Source of the DNA: Bacteroidales bacterium UBA1180
Lineage (GTDB): Bacteria; Bacteroidota; Bacteroidia; Bacteroidales; Paludibacteraceae
Reading direction: 5' to 3'
Length of the DNA stretch: 29,682 bases
NCBI GenBank assembly: GCA_002310195.1
Contig: DBYS01000020.1
Span: 16,688-46,369 of the forward strand
Below are positions 21,516 through 29,636 of this stretch, one piece after another. Every line of letters begins with the position of its first letter. Within the stretch, counting starts at the first letter, position 1. Made by a program: the position numbers and the translations under genes. The notes under the pieces are model-generated. The model was not told the DNA's origin. It saw only the letters and a program-made list of their open reading frames with translations, and did no database searches.

Positions 21516-21520
21516 GGCTG

Positions 21521-21552
21521 CAAAAGTACAACAAATTTACTTATTTTGCAAA
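21521..21552 (-). promoter_or_regulatory. Promoter for tRNA-Phe
   Basis: Minus strand: TTTG (21552-21549), 20 bases, TACTTTTG (21528-21521). Confidence 0.82.
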
Positions 21553-21653
21553 TTATCACTCTGTGCTGGCGCGTTTTGCGGGCGTTTTTCGCTATTTTGA
21601 CATATCAAGCAGACAAAATCCAGCGCTTACGCTGCATACGCTGCTTACACTGT

Positions 21654-23003
21654 TTAGTGGCGCGTGGCGGCTTCGGATGCAGCGCGGTCATCGCTGATAT
21701 CCACCTGCTCGTACTGCATGGGGTAAGCGGCGGCGTAGTTCTTCAGTTGCGCACTGATCTGCTGCGTGAGAAGCTCGTGGAAAGCTACGGCCTGTTCGGC
21801 CTTGGCGATGAGTCCCTCAACGGTCTGCAACTTGGTGGTACTGAGGAAGTTAGCGTACTTCCGCGCCGTGGACTCATCCACGCCCTGCTTGAGTTCGCGC
21901 AGCAGCGACTGCGTCTCGGCGAGGCGTTGCTGTGCCTCGATCGAGGCAGTGATACGCAGTGACAGTTCGGCATCGGCGATCTGCTCAGTAGCAGTGAGGC
22001 TATCCTGCGCTTGCAGGGTGGTGGTAGCGATATGTTGCGCCATGCGGAAGAACGTGCCGATAGGCGAATGGTAGTCGTAGCGGTCAATGCGGTTAGGCAG
22101 CAGCGGATCGACCTCGAGCTGAACGATCTGTCCCTGACGGAAACGTTCAAATCCGGTGTCGAGCATCGTATATTCCTGCACGAGCTCGCGCATGAACTTC
22201 TGATACGTCTGCTGCTGCACCTTGAGGAACGAGCCCGTCCAACCGGAGTAATCCCACATAGGTATATCGTTGGCCAGGAAGTCCGACGAGGTAACGCCGT
22301 CCAGACGGTAAACGAGTATATCGACCTTGCGGAAATGCGGATTGTAGTATGGCACGGGCGAGATGTTCAGCGCCTCCATGAACAGTTTTTTGTCCTGCTC
22401 AAGCTGTTTGGTCAGATCGCTGAGCGTCTGTAAGTTTGCGCGATCATCATCGGTGAAGCAGAGGTGCGCCAGTTTCTCCGACGGGTACTTCTCCATGAAC
22501 GCGAGGAACAGTTGTCGGCACGACTCATAGCGATCGACCATCCGGTAGAACCGGTCGTGCAAAGTATCGGTCTCGGCACGCCAGCGGCTGACTGTATCCA
22601 GCCGGGCACGCATGTATGCCTCCACATCGGTGTACTCCAATTTCTTACCGGCGGGGGTGATGGTCGGGAACGACTCGCCGCGGGGCATGTGACCGCCGAG
22701 GAAATGCAGACAGTTGCCGTAGAACAGACGTCCCCTGTATAGCAGTTCGGCACGCTCCTCGTAGTCGTGCAGCGCGTCTTTGGTGGGCAGCAGGGTATAG
22801 ACCGTCTCGGCCATCCGGTAATAGATCGGCGCCTGCTCAGGATGGTAACGCTGGTAAGCCAGCATGTTATACAGCGCCTCGTAGGCAGGCATGTTTTCCG
22901 TTCGGGCAATCAGATCGCCGTAACGCTCCGAGCTCTGTGCCATAGCCGTAACGCTCGCGGCAAAGAGCAGGATAAACGATAGTATATGTCGGGGGTGTTT
23001 CAT
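21654..23003 (-). CDS. Exported protein of unknown function, partner of the PD40-OmpA protein
   Basis: A 449-residue protein with a signal peptide (MKHPRHILSFILLFAASVTA, cut after MAQ). The rest is mostly charged helix: an N-terminal part with many Tyr and Arg, a central segment (about 225-290, PYYNPHFRKVDILVYRLDGV), and a C-terminal coiled-coil-like region (about 335-430, LSLRITASIEAQQRLAETQS). I do not recognise a family. It starts five bases after the stop of the PD40-OmpA gene and is surely in the same transcript, so a periplasmic role with that protein is likely. No lipobox and no membrane helix after the signal. Confidence 0.75.
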   Translation of the reverse strand: MKHPRHILSFILLFAASVTAMAQSSERYGDLIARTENMPAYEALYNMLAYQRYHPEQAPIYYRMAETVYTLLPTKDALHDYEERAELLYRGRLFYGNCLHFLGGHMPRGESFPTITPAGKKLEYTDVEAYMRARLDTVSRWRAETDTLHDRFYRMVDRYESCRQLFLAFMEKYPSEKLAHLCFTDDDRANLQTLSDLTKQLEQDKKLFMEALNISPVPYYNPHFRKVDILVYRLDGVTSSDFLANDIPMWDYSGWTGSFLKVQQQTYQKFMRELVQEYTMLDTGFERFRQGQIVQLEVDPLLPNRIDRYDYHSPIGTFFRMAQHIATTTLQAQDSLTATEQIADAELSLRITASIEAQQRLAETQSLLRELKQGVDESTARKYANFLSTTKLQTVEGLIAKAEQAVAFHELLTQQISAQLKNYAAAYPMQYEQVDISDDRAASEAATRH

Positions 23004-23008
23004 AATCG

Positions 23009-24913
23009 TTAGAATTCCGTTACTTTGAACTCCACACGCCTGTTGATGGCGCGGTTGGCATCGCTGGTGTTCGGCACGAGCGGACGGCGCTTGCCGTAAC
23101 CTACGCTCGTCAGGCGCGAACGGGCTATACCTTTCTTTACTATATACTCCATCGCCGCCTCGCCGCGTTTGGACGAAAGCCGGTCGTTGTAGTCGTCGGT
23201 GCCTATGTCATCGGTGTGCGCCGAGAGCTCGATCTGCAACTGAGGGTTAGCCTCCATGAGCTTGACTACCTTATCAAGTTCGGCGTGCGACGAACGGGTG
23301 AGGATATACGAGTCAGTCTCAAACTGGATGTTCCTCAGCTGGACGATCATATCTTTCTGTATCGGCGTGAGCGACACTTCGCACAGCTGCCGGTCGTAGC
23401 CTACAGGTATGCTGACGACGGTGTCGAAGAAGAAGTGTCCCGGGCTCTGGATCACCATCTCGTACTCATCCTCCTGGCGGATCATGACCGTGGTGGTCGG
23501 CGGGTTGTAAGGCATTTCGATCACCTCATGCTTGTTGCGGTTGCGCAGGCGGATCGTACCTTCCTTGACATTACCGCTGAGATCGTTGCCTATATGCAAG
23601 GTCAGCGGCAACTTGATCGGTTGTATAGGCAGGTCGAACTCTGCCGCCGAGAAACGCACGTCGCGGGCGGTGTTGATCAGGATCGTTGTGTCGATGTACC
23701 CGCGGCGGTAGAACGTCAGCGCATAGGTCTCGCCGATAGGCAGGTCATACACGCGTCCCTGCTCCTCACGCTTGGTATGTACGCGTAGGGTCTTGTCGGT
23801 AGCAACATTGCGGATCACCTCACGCTCCGGCGGTTCGGGAGTGAACAGTTCGGCATCATAGGGATTGATACGTATACTCAAGTTCCGCGCTATCTGCACC
23901 TGTATATGCTTGTTGCTCAGCGAGTCGGGGTTCATGCAGTCGAGGCTGAGGTAGTAATGGCTGTAGTTCGGTGCGGTGATGTCGATGTTGTACTTATGGT
24001 AAGGCTGCAGCGCCACGCGGAAACGTCCTGTAGTAGCATCGCTCAGCGCCTCATCCAGGGTGTTGGCCGTGATGGCGTCATACACGCGTATCGTCGCCTC
24101 CACCGCACGACCGGAGTTCTCGTCGGTCACCACGCCTGTGAGCACGCCGTAAGGGGCGCAACGCATCGAGGCAGGGATGACCGCCTGGCGGTTGAGATAA
24201 ACGGTGTCGTACTCCTTCTTCTCGCGTTCCTCTTCCTGCATCTCGGTCAGCCGGATGATCGTGTCGGTGAGCTGGCGGAGATACGGTGCGTACAGCGAAC
24301 GCCGCTCGGTGGAATCCATGCGCACGGGCAGCGTCCATGTGCCGTAACCGAGGTAACGGGTGTAAAACAGCGCGTAGTACGGACGTTTCTTCTCATACTC
24401 CTTGCGTGCAAAGAACACCGTCTTGTTATCCGGGAGCACCAGCGGCGATATATCCGTTGCCGACGAGATCATTGCCCGTTCGGCTTGCTGCCATTCGCCG
24501 CGCAGGTTATCACTCGTGTACAAATGGTCGTAGGTGCCCTGCGTGCCGCGCGAGGACTTGATCAGTTTGCGGTCGTACGTACGGCGAACGAAGTACAGAC
24601 GGCGCTCGTCCGATGCCACCGACGGCCACAACTCATCGGCATCCGCGGTGTTGATCGAGTCGTTCATACGCTCAGGCGCACTCCAGAATCCTGCACGCGA
24701 GTGGGAGACATACAAGTCGTAGCTCGTACGCCCGGGCTCGAGAGCGGAGAAGTAGATGGTCAGACTGTCGAAACTGATGTGTGCGTGCTGAATCTTCCAA
24801 CCCTGTTGGCTGAACTTACGCAATTCGGGAGTCGGCTGCATATCTTTCTGTCCGAACACGGAGGTCACGGACAACAGCAAACCGGCAAGCAAAAGTGAAG
24901 AATACCGTTTCAT
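23009..24913 (-). CDS. PD40 / carboxypeptidase-regulatory / OmpA-domain envelope protein
   Basis: A 634-residue exported protein. The start ATG at 24913 (MKRYSSLLLAGLLLSVTSVF, cut near GQ) is fixed by the promoter; the upstream in-frame ATG at 24940 lies inside it. Order of domains: WD40/PD40-like beta-propeller repeats (about 40-215, including DSLTIYFSALEPG, DERRLYFVRR, DNKTVFFARK); a charged link (EEEREKKEYD); a carboxypeptidase regulatory-like domain (about 255-320, GVLTGVVTDENSGRAVEATI); further beta segments; and an OmpA C-terminal peptidoglycan-binding domain (about 522-634, IQFETDSYILTRSSHAELDK, LSAHTDDIGTDDYNDRLSSK, VGYGKRRP). This order matches PorE of the type IX secretion system, but the N-terminal TPRs and lipobox are missing. 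The predicted mRNA is leaderless. Confidence 0.88.
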   Translation of the reverse strand: MKRYSSLLLAGLLLSVTSVFGQKDMQPTPELRKFSQQGWKIQHAHISFDSLTIYFSALEPGRTSYDLYVSHSRAGFWSAPERMNDSINTADADELWPSVASDERRLYFVRRTYDRKLIKSSRGTQGTYDHLYTSDNLRGEWQQAERAMISSATDISPLVLPDNKTVFFARKEYEKKRPYYALFYTRYLGYGTWTLPVRMDSTERRSLYAPYLRQLTDTIIRLTEMQEEEREKKEYDTVYLNRQAVIPASMRCAPYGVLTGVVTDENSGRAVEATIRVYDAITANTLDEALSDATTGRFRVALQPYHKYNIDITAPNYSHYYLSLDCMNPDSLSNKHIQVQIARNLSIRINPYDAELFTPEPPEREVIRNVATDKTLRVHTKREEQGRVYDLPIGETYALTFYRRGYIDTTILINTARDVRFSAAEFDLPIQPIKLPLTLHIGNDLSGNVKEGTIRLRNRNKHEVIEMPYNPPTTTVMIRQEDEYEMVIQSPGHFFFDTVVSIPVGYDRQLCEVSLTPIQKDMIVQLRNIQFETDSYILTRSSHAELDKVVKLMEANPQLQIELSAHTDDIGTDDYNDRLSSKRGEAAMEYIVKKGIARSRLTSVGYGKRRPLVPNTSDANRAINRRVEFKVTEF

Positions 24914-24917
24914 AGGG

Positions 24918-24949
24918 CAAAAGTACAACTTTATTTTCAAAAAAACAAA
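24918..24949 (-). promoter_or_regulatory. Promoter of the PD40-OmpA operon (leaderless)
   Basis: Minus strand: TTTG (24949-24946), 20 bases, TACTTTTG (24925-24918). The -7 element ends only four bases before the ATG at 24913, so transcription should begin at or next to the start codon. Confidence 0.8.
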
Positions 24950-24975
24950 TATAATACCAAAAAAATGTCAAATTT

Positions 24976-25007
24976 TTTGTTTTTTCAAATAAATTTACGT
25001 AACTTTG
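24976..25007 (+). promoter_or_regulatory. Promoter for pnp(-pyrG)
   Basis: TTTG (24976-24979), 20 bases, TAACTTTG (25000-25007). It is back to back with the promoter at 24918-24949. Confidence 0.8.
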
Positions 25008-25012
25008 TACGA

Positions 25013-25106
25013 CTTTTAGGGGTCTAACTATAATAATGCGCGCTCACATACCGCGAGCGCATAAAATTAAGGGGTGCGATTGACACTCCCAAATGACACA
25101 AAACAG
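25013..25106 (+). promoter_or_regulatory. Structured 5' leader of pnp
   Basis: About 94 bases of untranslated RNA. Two hairpins can be drawn: GCGCTC/GAGCGC (about 25040-25060) and GGGGTG/CACTCC (25071-25089). In E. coli, pnp mRNA has a leader hairpin used for autoregulation through RNase III and PNPase; a similar role here is only inference. Confidence 0.4.
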
Positions 25107-27413
25107 ATGAATATTGTTACAAAAGAGATTACACTGCCCGATGGCCGTGTAATCACGCTGGAAACCGGCAAGTTGGCAAAGCAGGCAGATGGCGCCGTGA
25201 TGGCTACAATCGGCAACACAATGATCCTTGCCACAGTTTGTTCGGCAAAAGATGCTATGCCCGGTACAGACTTCATGCCACTGACGGTTGAGTACAAAGA
25301 GAAGTTCGCTTCGGCAGGACGATTCCCCGGCGGCTTCACACGTCGCGAAGGCAAAGCTTCCGACTACGAGATTCTGATCGCACGACTGATCGACCGTGCA
25401 TTACGTCCCCTCTTCCCCGCTAATTACCACGCAGACACGTTTGTGAACGTTACTCTGTATTCGGCTGACGGCATTGACATGCCGGAGTCGATTGCCGGTC
25501 TGGCTGCTTCGGCAGCCCTGACCTGCTCGGACATCCCGTTCGAGGGTCCGATATCCGAGGTACGCGTGGCTCGCGTGGACGGAGAGTTTGTGATCAACCC
25601 GACCTTCGAGCAGTGCGAACATGCCGACCTCGAGCTTGTTGTGGCCGCTACGCTCGACAACATCATGATGGTTGAGGGTGAGATGAAGGAAGTGCCCGAA
25701 TCGGTTATGCTCGACGCTATCCGCGCCGCACACGAGGCTATCAAGCCGCAGTGCCAGGCTCAGCTCGAGATGATGAAAGCTTACGGCAAAGAGGTTAAAC
25801 GCGAGTATTGCCACGAGGTGAACGACGATGAGTTGAAGCAAGCCGTTCATGACTTCAGCTACGCCCGCGCTTACGCTCAAGCTACGAGCGCCGACACCGA
25901 CAAGCACCACCGCGAGGCAATGTTCTCGCAGATCTGCGAAGACTTCAAGACCGAGAAAGCCGAGTACATGGCTCAACGCGCCGAGGCTCTGGGTATCGAG
26001 GTGGATGAGGTAGCCGCAATGGTTGACCGTTACTACCACGATGTAGAGAAGGAGGCTATGCGCCGTGCCGTGCTCGACGAGGGCAAACGTCTCGACGGCC
26101 GTACTACGACCGAGATCCGTCCTATCTGGTGCGAGGTTAGTCCGCTGCCCGGACCTCACGGATCGAGCATCTTTACCCGCGGTGAGACGCAGTCGCTCTC
26201 GACCGTTACGCTCGGTACGAAGCGCGACGAGAAGATCATCGATGAGGCACTCATCCAAGGCACAGAGCGATTCCTGCTCCACTATAACTTCCCGCCGTTC
26301 GCAACCGGCGAGGCCAAAGCACAACGCGGCGTAGGCCGTCGCGAGATCGGCCACGGTAACCTCGCTTGCCGTGCACTGAAGAACATGATTCCTGAGGACT
26401 TCCCCTATAGCGTACGCGTCGTATCGGATATCCTTGAGTCGAACGGTTCGAGCTCGATGGCTACCGTATGCGCAGGCACACTCGCACTGATGGATGCAGG
26501 CGTACCTATCAAGAAACCCGTGAGCGGTATAGCTATGGGGCTGATATCCGAGAACAAAGGCACGAACTACGCTATCCTGAGCGATATCCTCGGTGACGAA
26601 GATCACCTGGGCGACATGGACTTCAAGACCACCGGTACACGCGACGGTCTGACAGCCTGCCAGATGGATATCAAGGTGGACGGTCTGAGCTACGAGATTC
26701 TCGAGAACGCTCTTGCACAAGCTCATCAGGCACGTATGTATATCCTCGACAAGATCCTCGAAACGATGCCCGAGCCCCGTGCTGACATCAAGCCGCACGC
26801 TCCGCGTATCACCAGCTTCTATATACCCAAGGATCTCATCGGCGCCGTTATTGGCCCGGGCGGTAAGATCATACAAGGTATCCAGGCCGAGACCGGCGCA
26901 ATCATCAGCATTGATGAGGACGAGAAGGGCGGCAAGGTTGAAGTGGCTTCGAACAACAAGGAGTCGATGGACGCCGCTATCGCCAAGATCCGTGCTATCG
27001 TGGCTCTGCCCGAGGTCGGCGAAGTGTATGAGGCTACAGTCAAGAGCCTCATGCCGTACGGCTGCTTTGTAGAGTTCATGCCGGGCAAGGAAGGTCTGCT
27101 GCACATCAGCGAGATCGACTGGAAGCGTTACGAGACGATGGAGGAGACCGGCATCAAGGAGGGTGACAAGATCACCATCAAGCTCCTGGAGATCGATCCC
27201 AAGACCGGCAAGTTCCGCCTCAGCGCCAAGGCTCTGAAGGAGAAACCCGAAGGTTACGTTGAGCCCGAGCGTCCTGCCCGTGCTCCGCGTGGCGAGCGTC
27301 TGGAGCGTGGTGACCGTGGTCCCCGTCCTGAGCGTCGCGGTCCGCGTCCCGAGCGCGAGCCGGCCGGCCGCTTCAGCAACAGCGACGGCGCACGTCTGGA
27401 TCGCAGACATTAA
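25107..27413 (+). CDS. pnp: Polyribonucleotide nucleotidyltransferase (PNPase)
   Basis: A 768-residue 3'-5' phosphorolytic exoribonuclease of RNA decay. ATG 25107 (MNIVTKEITLPDGRVITLET) is chosen over an in-frame GTG at 25074. Two RNase PH domains with a helical linker: first about 5-230 (GGFTRREGKASDYEILIARL), second about 325-545 (GETQSLSTVTLGTKRDEKII, GVGRREIGHGNLACRALKNM). KH domain about 568-630 (IGAVIGPGGKIIQGI) and S1 domain about 637-705 (ATVKSLMPYGCFVEFMPGKE). The tail (about 715-768) is Arg/Gly/Pro/Glu-rich, longer than the usual end, and disordered, perhaps for RNA or degradosome-type contacts. pyrG follows on the same strand with no clear promoter between. Confidence 0.97.
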   Translation: MNIVTKEITLPDGRVITLETGKLAKQADGAVMATIGNTMILATVCSAKDAMPGTDFMPLTVEYKEKFASAGRFPGGFTRREGKASDYEILIARLIDRALRPLFPANYHADTFVNVTLYSADGIDMPESIAGLAASAALTCSDIPFEGPISEVRVARVDGEFVINPTFEQCEHADLELVVAATLDNIMMVEGEMKEVPESVMLDAIRAAHEAIKPQCQAQLEMMKAYGKEVKREYCHEVNDDELKQAVHDFSYARAYAQATSADTDKHHREAMFSQICEDFKTEKAEYMAQRAEALGIEVDEVAAMVDRYYHDVEKEAMRRAVLDEGKRLDGRTTTEIRPIWCEVSPLPGPHGSSIFTRGETQSLSTVTLGTKRDEKIIDEALIQGTERFLLHYNFPPFATGEAKAQRGVGRREIGHGNLACRALKNMIPEDFPYSVRVVSDILESNGSSSMATVCAGTLALMDAGVPIKKPVSGIAMGLISENKGTNYAILSDILGDEDHLGDMDFKTTGTRDGLTACQMDIKVDGLSYEILENALAQAHQARMYILDKILETMPEPRADIKPHAPRITSFYIPKDLIGAVIGPGGKIIQGIQAETGAIISIDEDEKGGKVEVASNNKESMDAAIAKIRAIVALPEVGEVYEATVKSLMPYGCFVEFMPGKEGLLHISEIDWKRYETMEETGIKEGDKITIKLLEIDPKTGKFRLSAKALKEKPEGYVEPERPARAPRGERLERGDRGPRPERRGPRPEREPAGRFSNSDGARLDRRH

Positions 27414-27427
27414 GCGGACTATATGCT

Positions 27428-27494
27428 CCCACAGATTGAACAGATTTAACCGAATGTCATTTGTCTCATCCGTGTAATCTGCCCAATCTGTGGG
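27428..27494. repeat. Long inverted repeat between pnp and pyrG
   Basis: Arms of 19 bases (27428-27446 and 27476-27494), 17 of 19 paired: CCCACAGATTGAACAGATT against AATCTGCCCAATCTGTGGG, with a 29-base centre ending CATCCGTGT. Similar CACAGATT...AATCTGTG elements are common between genes in Bacteroidota, as I recall. It could attenuate or process the pnp-pyrG transcript. Confidence 0.8.
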
Positions 27495-27543
27495 TGCTTG
27501 TTTGATTATATCCTCTGCTGTACAACAAGAGGTGAACCGAACT

Positions 27544-29148
27544 ATGGAAACCAGATATATCTTCATCACAGGAGGCGTTGCTTCATCATTGGGCAAAGGT
27601 ATCATCTCCGCCTCATTGGGCAAGCTGCTGCAAGCTCGCGGCTACCGGATCACTATTCAGAAGTTTGATCCGTACATCAACATCGACCCCGGAACACTTA
27701 ATCCTTACGAGCACGGCGAGTGTTATGTGACCGCCGACGGCATGGAGACCGACCTCGACCTCGGGCATTACGAGCGCTTCACCGGCATAGAAACCACACG
27801 CGACAACAGCGTCACCACCGGACGGATTTACTTAAGCGTCATCGAACGTGAGCGCCGGGGCGACTATCTGGGCAAGACTATTCAGGTCGTGCCGCATATC
27901 ACTGACGAGATCAAACGCCGTATGCTCCTGAACGCGACCAAGCAGCCGCTGGATTTTGTAATCACCGAGATCGGCGGCACGATTGGTGACATGGAGAGCC
28001 AGCCGTTTTTGGAGGCTATACGCCAACTGCGATGGGAACTTGGGCCGCAGCGGGCACTGAACATCCACCTGACCTACGTACCCTACCTTGCCGCAGCCGA
28101 CGAGTTGAAAACCAAACCGACGCAGACCAGCGTCAAGCAATTGCAGGGACTGGGGATTCAGCCGGAGGTGCTTATCCTTCGCGCCGAACATAACCTGAGC
28201 GCCGAGCTGCGCAACAAAGTGGCGCACTTCTGCAATGTAGAGGCCGACGCCGTCATTCAGAGCCAAGATCTGCCGAGCATATATGAGGTACCCGTGAACA
28301 TGCAGCAGCAGAAACTTGATGAAGTTATTCTGCGTAAGATGGGTGTACCTGCCGGTGCGCCTCCCGAATTGGGGTCATGGTTGGCTTTTCTTGAATACCG
28401 CAAGCGGGCTACAGAAGTGATCCGCATCGGGTTGGTAGGAAAATACGACCTGCAAGATGCATACAAAAGCATCCGCGAGAGTCTGGCGCACGCCGGTACA
28501 TACAACGGTTACAAGGTGGACATTCGGTTTATCAACAGCGAGCATATCACGCGCAGCAATGTCGGGGAGCAACTCGCCGGATTGGCAGGTATAGTGATCT
28601 GCCCGGGGTTCGGGCAACGTGGCATAGAGGGCAAGATCATTGCCGCCGAATATACCCGCACGCATAACATACCTACTTTCGGCATATGCCTCGGCATGCA
28701 GATGATGGTTGTCGAATTTGCGAGGAACGTGCTTGGGTATAGCGATGCCGACAGCAGCGAGATGAACGCCTCGACGCCGCACAACGTGATTGACATGATG
28801 GAGGAGCAGAAGAACATCACGCAGATGGGGGGCACAATGCGTCTCGGAGCATACTCATGCGCTCTTGTGCCGGGCAGTCGCGCCGCACAGGCATATAGAG
28901 GTCAAACACTCATCCGCGAGAGGCATCGGCATCGGTACGAGTTCAACAACTCTTACCGCGCAGAGTTTGAGGCGCACGGCATGCATTGCGCGGGCGTCAA
29001 CCCGGATGCCGAACTGGTGGAAATAATGGAGATACCCGAACTACGGTGGTATATCGGCACGCAGTTCCATCCCGAGTACAGTTCTACCGTATTGCATCCG
29101 CACCCGCTATTCCTTGACTTCGTTGCTGCGTGCATTCCCAAGCCCTAA
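27544..29148 (+). CDS. pyrG: CTP synthase
   Basis: A 534-residue enzyme that converts UTP to CTP using glutamine and ATP, the last step of pyrimidine nucleotide synthesis. ATG 27544 (METRYIFITGGVASSLGKGI) matches the family start; an in-frame ATG at 27490 lies inside the inverted repeat. Amidoligase domain residues 1-265: SSLGKG P-loop (14-19), KFDPYINIDPGTLNPYEHGE, TEIGGTIGDMES. Glutaminase class I domain from about 290: CPGFGQRG, catalytic Cys382 in FGICLGMQM, His509 and Glu511 in GTQFHPEYSS. All catalytic residues are present. Length is normal. It lies 130 bp after pnp; no housekeeping promoter is visible between them. Confidence 0.97.
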   Translation: METRYIFITGGVASSLGKGIISASLGKLLQARGYRITIQKFDPYINIDPGTLNPYEHGECYVTADGMETDLDLGHYERFTGIETTRDNSVTTGRIYLSVIERERRGDYLGKTIQVVPHITDEIKRRMLLNATKQPLDFVITEIGGTIGDMESQPFLEAIRQLRWELGPQRALNIHLTYVPYLAAADELKTKPTQTSVKQLQGLGIQPEVLILRAEHNLSAELRNKVAHFCNVEADAVIQSQDLPSIYEVPVNMQQQKLDEVILRKMGVPAGAPPELGSWLAFLEYRKRATEVIRIGLVGKYDLQDAYKSIRESLAHAGTYNGYKVDIRFINSEHITRSNVGEQLAGLAGIVICPGFGQRGIEGKIIAAEYTRTHNIPTFGICLGMQMMVVEFARNVLGYSDADSSEMNASTPHNVIDMMEEQKNITQMGGTMRLGAYSCALVPGSRAAQAYRGQTLIRERHRHRYEFNNSYRAEFEAHGMHCAGVNPDAELVEIMEIPELRWYIGTQFHPEYSSTVLHPHPLFLDFVAACIPKP

Positions 29149-29235
29149 CAACAGCTTGATGCGCATTGTTTTGCAAGGCGCAAATAGCAAATATTCGACA
29201 AAAAACGGCAAAATTCGTGCTTTCGTGGGCTATAA

Positions 29236-29267
29236 TTTGCTTATATCGAAAAATTGTAGTACTTTTG
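29236..29267 (+). promoter_or_regulatory. Promoter for tRNA-Gly
   Basis: TTTG (29236-29239), 20 bases, TACTTTTG (29260-29267). Transcription would begin about four bases before the mature tRNA. Confidence 0.8.
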
Positions 29268-29277
29268 CACCCGCTTT

Positions 29278-29350
<73 letters not shown>

Positions 29351-29365
29351 CTCCTCACGAAAATG

Positions 29366-29393
29366 AGCAGAACAATTGTTCTGCTTAGTTTTT
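29366..29393 (+). terminator. Intrinsic terminator after tRNA-Gly
   Basis: Perfect palindrome AGCAGAACAATTGTTCTGCT (29366-29385) followed by TAGTTTTT. Confidence 0.85.
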
Positions 29394-29417
29394 CTAAAGG
29401 AACAGGCGTAAGGCATG

Positions 29418-29433
29418 ATTTGCCGAACGCGAA
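29418..29433 (+). promoter_or_regulatory. Shared tRNA-leader motif before tRNA-Leu(CAG)
   Basis: GATTTGCCGAACGCGA, identical to the last 16 bases before tRNA-Phe. No TAnnTTTG promoter lies between the tRNA-Gly terminator and this tRNA. Confidence 0.65.
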
Positions 29434-29515
29434 GCCCAGGTGGCGGAATTGGTAGACGCGTACGTTTCAGGTGCGTATGTCGAGAGGCGTGCAGGTTCGA
29501 GTCCTGTTCTGGGCA
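29434..29515 (+). tRNA. tRNA-Leu (CAG)
   Basis: 82 nucleotides with a long variable arm. Acceptor GCCCAGG/TCTGGGC (first six bases of the 5' strand paired with CTGGGC plus a G-T), anticodon stem TACGT/GCGTA with loop TTCAGGT, T arm GCAGG/CCTGT. Discriminator A; CCA not encoded. Confidence 0.93.
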
Positions 29516-29543
29516 CAAGCGATCTTTGTAACAATCGGAAAAG

Positions 29544-29565
29544 CATTGTGCAAACAATGGTTTTT
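29544..29565 (+). terminator. Probable terminator after tRNA-Leu(CAG)
   Basis: Stem CATTGT/ACAATG with loop GCAA, then G and TTTTT. Another hairpin (TTTGTTG/CAACAAA, 29592-29611) follows. Confidence 0.6.
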
Positions 29566-29613
29566 CGAAAAGGAGCAACCGCGGCGACATTTTTGTTGTG
29601 CAAGCAACAAACC

Positions 29614-29636
29614 GCGTCGCAAGCGAGTTGCGACGC
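29614..29636 (+). promoter_or_regulatory. Leader hairpin abutting tRNA-Leu(GAG)
   Basis: Perfect 9-bp stem GCGTCGCAA/TTGCGACGC with loop GCGAG, ending at the base before the mature tRNA. Its right arm resembles the shared TTGCCGAACGCG leader motif. Confidence 0.5.

Noticed and set aside
21601..21653. CAGCG/CGCTG repeats after the 449-residue protein gene
   Set aside because: The stem is short and no T tract follows; it could not be supported as a terminator or repeat family.
25074..25106. GTG start for pnp at 25074
   Set aside because: It falls within a predicted leader hairpin, and MNIVTKEI at 25107 matches the family start.
25401..27623. A 740-codon open frame antisense to pnp
   Set aside because: It mirrors the codon pattern of pnp, has no promoter or ribosome site, and reads as no known family. 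Similar long antisense frames over secDF (9618-10949) and hflX (12854-14032) are explained the same way.
29159..29182. Hairpin TGCGC/GCGCA after pyrG as a terminator
   Set aside because: The stem is only five base pairs with a long loop and no T run.
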